A DNA stretch of 64,000 bases from Caprella mutica (Eukaryota > Arthropoda > Malacostraca > Amphipoda > Caprellidae), in NCBI GenBank assembly GCA_947561585.1, contig CANNZV010000256.1, positions 62,001 through 126,000 on the forward strand, in the 5' to 3' direction. The notes under the pieces are model-generated. The model was not told the DNA's origin, did not search any database, and saw only the letters and a program-made list of their open reading frames with translations. Made by a program: the position numbers and the translations under genes. Positions 63,301 through 64,000 of this stretch are shown in pieces; the first letter of the stretch is position 1, and every line of letters starts with the position of its first letter.

Positions 63301-63302
63301 GA
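27219..63302 (+). CDS. DMGDH: Dimethylglycine dehydrogenase, mitochondrial; 19 exons, 851 residues, complete
   Basis: Exons: 27219..27325, 32023..32107, 34671..34792, 35062..35169, 35658..35751, 40622..40704, 41304..41425, 44049..44297, 45261..45456, 45568..45770, 45850..45991, 50902..51042, 51314..51454, 54712..54877, 58455..58587, 59425..59558, 59921..60022, 61302..61436, 63210..63302. All introns are GT-AG and phases match throughout (2556 nt). The family enzyme oxidises dimethylglycine to sarcosine in the mitochondrial matrix, passes electrons to ETF and transfers the methyl carbon to tetrahydrofolate. Residues 1-27 are a basic/Ser-rich transit peptide with a REF|SA-type cleavage motif. 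The FAD domain holds GGGAAG at 49-54. The expected covalent-FAD His is His84 (STWHAAGL). His102 matches human His109, a known disease site. NGPITYTPD is at 361-369 and AGWEQPAWF at 481-489. The folate (GCV_T) domain holds SYTGELGWELYHP at 667-679 and RLEKGF at 711-716. Sarcosine dehydrogenase and PDPR were considered; the STWHAAGL and HPLANLK context favours DMGDH. Confidence 0.96.
27351..27573. mobile_element. PIF/Harbinger-type MITE in intron 1
   Basis: Inverted terminal repeats of 63 bp (27351-27413 and 27511-27573) differ at about three positions and begin GGCCGG. A TTA trinucleotide flanks both ends (27348-27350, 27574-27576), the target duplication typical of Harbinger elements. The 223-bp unit is non-coding. 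It lies only 25 bp inside the first intron, so a nascent hairpin would form near the exon 1 donor. Confidence 0.85.
27580..28420. other. Intron 1, nothing recognised
   Basis: Overlapping 84- and 60-codon frames on opposite strands at 28094-28348 have no splice support or family resemblance. I treat them as chance. Confidence 0.4.
28422..29575 (+). mobile_element. Mariner-type transposon with roughly 200-bp inverted ends
   Basis: The termini read CAGGGTG...CACCCTG, flanked by TA on both sides. Inverted repeats extend about 200 bp inward (28422-28640 against 29370-29575), sharing GGAAACCCATTTTCAAACTA and GTTACGACnAAAATTAAACA. The interior has a degenerate transposase. Long ends are unusual for mariner, whose ends are normally about 30 bp. 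Confidence 0.85.
28818..29295 (+). pseudogene. Degenerate mariner-like transposase
   Basis: An ATG at 28818 opens 56 codons (MQLSKEHRVFVVEFFLNTVK at the start) ending in TAA at 28986-28988. This is the N-terminal helix-turn-helix typical of these elements. About 29170-29295 carries a further piece (LPNRLNFAKWFLQIN, then VIGDEDVFP), around the first catalytic Asp, in another frame. The remainder of the catalytic domain is missing. Confidence 0.65.
29722..29972 (+). repeat. Hairpin-headed dispersed repeat, copy C (uninterrupted)
   Basis: The hairpin GCGGAGCACTAA/TTAGTGCTTCGC is followed by AGAAGAGTTATCC, CATTATGCTTGCAGCTTTG, TTTAAACGGTAGAAACA and GGAAACACCGTC. It serves as the reference for copies A and B. 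Confidence 0.75.
30742..31014 (+). other. 90-codon open block inside intron 1
   Basis: It is open from 30742 to TGA at 31012-31014 without an ATG near the start. The translation has coding-like composition (SPYSVRIWQVVSLDEWSKVL, then AAAKRKLDNEGMISSLLSYC). An AG at 30745-30746 (GATTAATTCAG) could act as acceptor. It is not part of the DMGDH frame. It may be an alternative terminal exon, an exon of a nested gene, or conserved non-coding DNA with fewer stops. Confidence 0.3.
31440..31710. promoter_or_regulatory. Possible intronic enhancer-like block
   Basis: The composition is mixed. It holds an inverted pair GAACTTGCT/AGCAAGTTC (about 31527-31566), TTAATTAATTAA, E-box CAGCTG and ATGCAAT-type sites within 270 bp. 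It lies about 310 bp upstream of exon 2. Assigned by eye only. Confidence 0.2.
32023..32107 (+). CDS. DMGDH: DMGDH exon 2 (residues 36-64)
   Basis: It encodes the beta-alpha-beta FAD-binding fold: NVVIIGGGAAGCSVAYHLAK, with GxGxxG at 49-54. The acceptor is GTTTATTTTTACAG and the donor CAG|GTTAGT. Confidence 0.95.
32994..33625. repeat. Minisatellite, about 48-bp unit, roughly 13 copies, in intron 2
   Basis: Each unit carries AATCTGACAGTTGATGGAAT, then CATACGTwCTTTTTATATG and AATTGAAA. The array ends in a run of AAAT/AATA. No coding interpretation. Confidence 0.9.
33945..34571. mobile_element. Possible non-autonomous element with AAGGGGACTCAATG ends
   Basis: The left end AAGGGGGGACTCAATG is matched inversely by CATTGAGTCCCCTT at 34557-34570. 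Inside are a 76-codon frame with no known similarity, an A-rich run near 34299 and a G-rich tract GGGGGTGGGGGG near 34431. A fragment of similar sense (TCTCGTT, C-rich tract) occurs near 47350-47460. Confidence 0.4.
34671..34792 (+). CDS. DMGDH: DMGDH exon 3 (residues 65-104)
   Basis: It carries ELTAGSTWHAAGL, whose His84 is the expected covalent-FAD attachment residue, and His102 (KPLHQY), equivalent to human His109. The acceptor is CTTCTATCACCAG and the donor AG|GTATGG. Confidence 0.96.
35062..35169 (+). CDS. DMGDH: DMGDH exon 4 (residues 105-140)
   Basis: It encodes LNLFSQLEKETDQAINFHNP and GSIRITTTEERAEEM, aligning with the conserved GF/FHxPGSIR segment. The acceptor CACGTAAAACAG has a poor pyrimidine tract; the donor is AG|GTGAGT. 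Confidence 0.95.
35658..35751 (+). CDS. DMGDH: DMGDH exon 5 (residues 141-172)
   Basis: It encodes YQVSRTVAGNPMKLLTPEEI, then YPYCPLLDIKQ, the conserved helix before the DGHVDP motif. The acceptor is CTTTACACAG and the donor CAG|GTAAAG. Confidence 0.94.
35752..40621. other. Intron 5 (4.9 kb); GC-richer blocks without genes
   Basis: Mostly AT-rich. Blocks at about 36480-36740 and 37380-37660 have mixed composition. The second contains a palindromic CCTCTAGAGG followed by GAGATGCC, loosely like a CTCF site, and GGATGGCGCC. ORFs at 38104, 39305 and 39631 have no splice or family support. Confidence 0.4.
40166..40320. repeat. Dispersed hairpin repeat, reference copy
   Basis: TTATCCCGTATAGTGAACAA (40201-40220) pairs with TTGTTCACTATATGGGGTAA (40263-40282) with two mismatches around a 42-bp loop containing GTTTTAGAAAACTGATG. 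Related sequence lies at 40-165 and near 12,580. Confidence 0.65.
40622..40704 (+). CDS. DMGDH: DMGDH exon 6 (residues 173-199)
   Basis: It encodes VKCGLLTHGDGHVDPYSLTQ, including the family DGHVDP motif (182-187). The acceptor is TACCAATGCAG and the donor AA|GTAAGG. Confidence 0.96.
40817..40923. repeat. Second copy of the GTGCATCGAACTG / CACCTGGGTGCATCAG repeat
   Basis: It shares GTGCATCGAACTG, GTGTCTTGCTCTAGAGACAA and CACCTGGGTGCATCAG with the copy upstream of the DMGDH start (26811-27032), in the same orientation. Confidence 0.7.
41304..41425 (+). CDS. DMGDH: DMGDH exon 7 (residues 200-240)
   Basis: It encodes YGAKIHQNTRVLSVSENPHG and ends TNVVNAAG, the conserved FAD-domain NAAG strand. 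The acceptor is TTGAATTTCAG and the donor GG|GTTAGT. Confidence 0.96.
41480..42985. repeat. Minisatellite, 36-bp unit, about 41 copies, in intron 7
   Basis: The unit joins GTGTTACTAAGGGTTTGAA and TGATAGAAAGGATGTA, with recurrent variants (GGGCTTG, GTTGCTAAG, GATAGATAGG, GAATGGATG). The minus strand stays open for over 500 codons as a 12-residue repeat (SIQTLSNTTSFL) only because 36 is a multiple of three. It starts about 55 bp after the exon 7 donor. Blocks of several units recur in the same variant order, which indicates segmental amplification. Confidence 0.95.
43692..43928 (+). pseudogene. Possible retroelement gag zinc-knuckle remnant
   Basis: A short frame contains FNFCDKYGHIAQNC, which keeps C-x4-H-x4-C of the CCHC knuckle, but the first Cys is Phe. 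A Lys-rich tail (LQKEKT) follows, as in gag proteins. No other gag sequence was recognised nearby. It could be chance. Confidence 0.3.
44049..44297 (+). CDS. DMGDH: DMGDH exon 8 (residues 241-323)
   Basis: The largest exon. It encodes GFHAKEIGAMSDIHLPLIAV, EHQYIVSKSLPEV and RMERDGLLVGVYE, all strongly conserved in DMGDH. The acceptor is TTTTTTACCTTCAG and the donor AAG|GTGCGT. Confidence 0.97.
44298..45260. other. Intron 8, nothing recognised
   Basis: Very AT-rich; no repeats of note and no supported ORF. Confidence 0.5.
45261..45456 (+). CDS. DMGDH: DMGDH exon 9 (residues 324-388)
   Basis: It encodes FSKQLFEPDLERSESYL and VVNGPITYTPDGLPLLGPY, ending GMWIAAGFG. NGPITYTPD and GFG are signature parts of the FAD/substrate domain. 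The acceptor is CATTTCTCCAG and the donor GG|GTGAGG. Confidence 0.97.
45568..45770 (+). CDS. DMGDH: DMGDH exon 10 (residues 389-456)
   Basis: It encodes YGIVHSGGIGKYMADYIMNG and the linker that begins the FAO_M-type segment (VRETYGLQ, YINEERFAG). The acceptor is CCTTCTTTCAAG and the donor CG|GTAATA. Confidence 0.96.
45850..45991 (+). CDS. DMGDH: DMGDH exon 11 (residues 457-503)
   Basis: It encodes GRPSSRTTPAYERQTKRGAS and HAGWEQPAWFD, the bridge into the folate-binding domain. The acceptor is TATATATTTACAG and the donor AG|GTAGAG. Confidence 0.96.
45992..50901. other. Intron 11 (4.9 kb), repeats but no gene
   Basis: Apart from the inverted repeat at 47395-47707 it is plain AT-rich DNA. ORFs at 46377 (minus) and 47468 (plus) lack any support. 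Confidence 0.45.
47395..47707. repeat. Imperfect 57-bp inverted repeat with 200-bp loop
   Basis: The left arm (47395-47451) carries CAAAAAGCATCAACTCATAC and ACATGGGGTT. The right arm (47651-47707) is its reverse complement with about eight mismatches. A C-rich tract CACCCCCCACCCC lies just before it. It may be the end region of a transposon related to the 33945-34571 unit. Confidence 0.65.
50902..51042 (+). CDS. DMGDH: DMGDH exon 12 (residues 504-550)
   Basis: It starts the GCV_T fold: TNWTEASIRESENVMNAAGV, then DLTPFGKFLVEGSQAKELL. The acceptor is CTGTTTTTTTTTCAG and the donor TC|GTAAGT. Confidence 0.96.
51314..51454 (+). CDS. DMGDH: DMGDH exon 13 (residues 551-597)
   Basis: It encodes LPREGRCVVTHALTKAGTIL and FMVITGSGSEMHDLR. 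The acceptor AATGTCGCCAG has a poor pyrimidine tract, but the phase and the protein alignment require it. The donor is CG|GTAAAA. Confidence 0.94.
51455..52320. other. Intron 13, 5' part, nothing recognised
   Basis: AT-rich, with no repeats or ORFs of note before the foldback element. Confidence 0.45.
52333..52898. mobile_element. Foldback-type DNA element 3, in intron 13
   Basis: The left end TTTGTGTCCGGACAATTCG holds two 15-bp units (GGACAATTCGTCGCG). The right end (about 52800-52898) holds five or six inverted units and ends TTTATCCTAGCAAA. ATTTGCA flanks both sides (52326-52332, 52899-52905), extending to CAAnATTTGCA with one mismatch. The interior is AT-rich and non-coding. Confidence 0.75.
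54071..54283 (-). pseudogene. Ty1/copia-type RNase H fragment, decayed
   Basis: One minus-strand frame reads FILNLVNADYTADPIY, then GFPYCFGDVSG, a TGA stop, then IAILAYLETAEYNRRCMA. This resembles the copia RNase H signature (DADYAGD ... SGYCF ... SSTEAEY). Spacing and order fit. The internal stop and short length show a dead fragment. No LTRs were seen. Confidence 0.5.
54712..54877 (+). CDS. DMGDH: DMGDH exon 14 (residues 598-653)
   Basis: It encodes WLIHQAHRWGLDDVSIVNVT and ACLSVAGPKAQNILSKASQE in the folate domain. The acceptor is TTATTTTTCGACAG and the donor GAG|GTAAGA. Confidence 0.96.
54878..56100. other. Intron 14, 5' part
   Basis: It includes one inverted monomer of the AGGTCA-type tandem repeat at about 55785-55885 (TGACTCTGACCCTGACTGGA, CAGAAAATTCTCTGGCATTG). 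Otherwise there is nothing recognisable. Short ORFs are unsupported. Confidence 0.45.
56104..56311. repeat. Nearly perfect 19-bp tandem array, about 11 copies
   Basis: The unit TATCAATATCTGAAGAAGA repeats with essentially no differences, which suggests recent expansion; copy number is likely polymorphic. It lies in intron 14, with no coding role. Confidence 0.95.
56565..57000 (-). repeat. AGGTCA-type tandem repeat element, inverted copy, in intron 14
   Basis: It carries TGACCTTGACCTTTGACTGA-type blocks three times and the end GATTACGTGCACTCGGTATA, the inverse of the end seen at 24600-24640. The monomer spacing is about 130 bp. Confidence 0.7.
57001..58290. other. Intron 14, 3' part
   Basis: No gene. 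The block about 57880-58030 has mixed composition and could be regulatory; this is a weak impression. Confidence 0.35.
58292..58372. mobile_element. Solo end of the CTAGG foldback family
   Basis: GATTCTAGGTCAACTCG is followed by units such as CAATTCGCCTCATGA and CAATTCACCGCG in the left-end orientation. No inverted partner exists before exon 15 at 58455, so this is a truncated copy or single arm. Confidence 0.55.
58455..58587 (+). CDS. DMGDH: DMGDH exon 15 (residues 654-697)
   Basis: It encodes VQIGGVPVTALR and ISYTGELGWELYHPMD, the strongest GCV_T signature. The acceptor is ACTTGTTTTTTAG and the donor AAG|GTTTGA, a weak donor. Confidence 0.97.
58835..59440. repeat. 51-bp minisatellite that copies the exon 16 splice acceptor
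   Basis: About ten units precede and run into exon 16. Each carries TATGCCAGGTCTCGTTGATT or a close variant (the 3' splice site plus the first exon bases), then TCTGAGCTATTAAATACTGAA. In copies keeping CCAG|GTCTCG, use of the decoy acceptor would meet an in-frame TGA (GGT CTC GTT GAT TTC TGA). Copies at about 59264-59370 read TCAAGTCTCG and would shift the frame. Copy 1 (about 58843) keeps the exon-like GATTTCGGAACTCAT and is probably closest to the founder. Confidence 0.93.
59425..59558 (+). CDS. DMGDH: DMGDH exon 16 (residues 698-742)
   Basis: It encodes LVDFGTHALNMLRLEKGFRG and WGAEMTLNTTMLEAGMMDF, matching the conserved RLEKxFRxWGxEM block. The acceptor CCCTATGCCAG is the last copy of the 51-bp array; all earlier look-alikes lead to stops or frame shifts. 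The donor is AAG|GTATGG. Confidence 0.96.
59559..59920. other. Intron 16, nothing recognised
   Basis: Plain AT-rich intron. Confidence 0.5.
59921..60022 (+). CDS. DMGDH: DMGDH exon 17 (residues 743-776)
   Basis: It encodes EEFLGKSALLQQMKSVPKKL and VVLDSQKLDPI, leading into the C-terminal barrel. The acceptor is CTCTTTGTTGCAG and the donor ATT|GTGAGT. Confidence 0.95.
60023..61301. other. Intron 17, nothing recognised
   Basis: AT-rich, with no repeats or ORFs of note. Confidence 0.5.
61302..61436 (+). CDS. DMGDH: DMGDH exon 18 (residues 777-821)
   Basis: It encodes the C-terminal GCV_T_C barrel part: VYAFGAKVGATTSGCFSPHL and GKSLAFCYLPP. The acceptor is CTACATTCTACAG and the donor CAG|GTAAAG. 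Confidence 0.96.
61510..61655. repeat. 21-bp minisatellite, left part, in intron 18
   Basis: The unit is AATTAATTTAGAAGAACTGA plus T. It starts about 75 bp after the exon 18 donor. Both strands are open as 7-residue repeats, which is a by-product of the period. It continues after the inserted element at 62197. Confidence 0.9.
61656..62196. mobile_element. piggyBac-type MITE splitting the 21-bp array
   Basis: It starts CCCTAATCAGTTTGAC and ends GTCATTCTCATTAGGG, flanked on both sides by TTAA (61652-61655, 62197-62200), the piggyBac target site. If the 541-bp insert and one TTAA are removed, the flanks join as AATTAATTTAAAAGAAC, the minisatellite unit with one change. The interior has a GATTGGG/CCCAATC hairpin at about 61871-61896 and no coding sequence. 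Confidence 0.85.
62197..62290. repeat. 21-bp minisatellite, right part
   Basis: It contains degenerate continuing units (AAAGAACTGATAAATAATTT, TAGAAGAACT), the displaced half of the array at 61510-61655. Confidence 0.8.
62291..63209. repeat. Intron 18, 3' part, with a 61-bp tandem duplication
   Basis: TACCAAATTGTCCATACGAA occurs twice 61 bp apart (63000 and 63061) in A-rich sequence. Nothing else was recognised. Confidence 0.6.
63210..63302 (+). CDS. DMGDH: DMGDH exon 19 (residues 822-851 and stop)
   Basis: It encodes VELLNELIEGTVLPQPPMM and the basic tail ARTRKNKT before TGA at 63300. The acceptor is TTTTTCACTCAG. It matches the end of the family (VELLG...PAVIIQEP) in position and length. 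Confidence 0.94.
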   Translation, partial: VELLNELIEGTVLPQPPMMTHFARTRKNKT

Positions 63303-63662
63303 ACGATTTAAAACTTTAAAGTAATTTATATATAAAATTATATAAAGATATTTAAATTCAATTTATCATTTATACATAGTTCCAAAATGTTATTTCATTT
63401 TTATTGTTCTTCTTGAAATTTCAAGATAAATTGATAATAGATTAAGTGTTTGAAATGGAAAAAAAAATTCAAAATATATTTCATACATAATTACTACATA
63501 AACATATCTTTCATTTACCTGTACTAATTATATGTCATTTTAACCGTTGGTAATTGGTCTAAAGTGGAAATGTTAGTACCTACCAAATTACTTTATTAGG
63601 ATTCACAAGGGGGTTTGCAGACGAGGAAGAGGGATTTACGACCAAAAGGTTAGCTGGTATAA

Positions 63663-63668
63663 AATAAA
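63663..63668 (+). terminator. Candidate DMGDH poly(A) signal
   Basis: The first AATAAA after the stop, 360 bp downstream. Another lies at 63726-63731. Closer AT-rich variants cannot be excluded. Confidence 0.35.
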
Positions 63669-64000
63669 ATAATATTGCATTTAATACTAAATTCTATACA
63701 TTTTCCATGTCAATTTGGCATGAATAATAAATGAATTAGCAGAAGTGTAATAGTAATTTATTACCATCTATATAGTAACCGGTAATAATTCATTAGCTTA
63801 AGTAGGTTATATTGTTCGTCAATTCAATTAATATTTATTTTTCTGATTAGACTGATATAGATTATTGGTAAAATATATATGAAAATTGAATAATAACAAA
63901 TGAGTTCAATAATCATCTCAATATATGCCCGTACATATCACGGCTACATTCTTCATGTTTAATACCCATCATGTATAAGGGAACACCAAATAAATGAACA

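Noticed and set aside
27219..63302. Sarcosine dehydrogenase or PDPR as identity
   Set aside because: The motif context around the flavin histidine (ELTAGSTWHAAGL...HPLANLK) and the central EHQYIVSKSLPEV block match DMGDH better.
1..64000. tRNA, rRNA or other structured RNA genes
   Set aside because: No cloverleaf with proper box A/B or rRNA-like segment was found by eye; a covariance-model scan would be decisive.

Overview
This is a 64-kb piece of an animal nuclear genome. It is AT-rich (roughly 30% GC by eye), with GT-AG introns, decayed Tc1/mariner-type transposons, many MITEs and very large minisatellites. The host is an invertebrate, most likely an arthropod. A parasitic copepod such as a salmon louse is my best guess from the base composition and repeat load, but the window does not prove it. 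Nothing bacterial, viral or organellar was seen.

Layout. (1) About 1-12.2 kb: the 3' part of an unrecognised plus-strand gene with four visible exons (2752-11717). Its introns hold a frameshifted Tc1-like element (3552-4787) and a 2.4-kb minisatellite of 21-bp units (5775-8215). A 1.4-kb foldback element lies at 975-2353. (2) About 12.2-27.2 kb: intergenic. It holds transposon debris, a 700-bp inverted duplication of transposase ends, three copies (one just inside the next gene) of a hairpin repeat, a foldback element nested in one of them, a 130-bp tandem repeat rich in AGGTCA half-sites, a 14-bp array, and weak signs of a minus-strand gene (17.1-21.0 kb). (3) 27219-63302: one complete gene of 19 exons on the plus strand, encoding an 851-residue mitochondrial dimethylglycine dehydrogenase (DMGDH). 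All reading phases agree across 18 introns and the product aligns with the DMGDH family from transit peptide to C-terminus.

DMGDH works in choline/betaine catabolism. It oxidises dimethylglycine to sarcosine with covalently bound FAD, and its C-terminal folate domains capture the released one-carbon unit as 5,10-methylene-tetrahydrofolate. The expected covalent-FAD histidine (His84) and folate-domain motifs are present, so the gene looks intact.

The most unusual features are structural. A 51-bp tandem array has copied the 3' splice site and first bases of DMGDH exon 16 about ten times. A family of 0.6-1.4-kb foldback elements has ends starting near CTAGG and built of 15-bp tandem units in inverted orientation, with 7-9-bp target duplications. 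A piggyBac-type TTAA element has split a 21-bp minisatellite cleanly. Four minisatellites sit within 80 bp of an exon edge, all with periods divisible by three.
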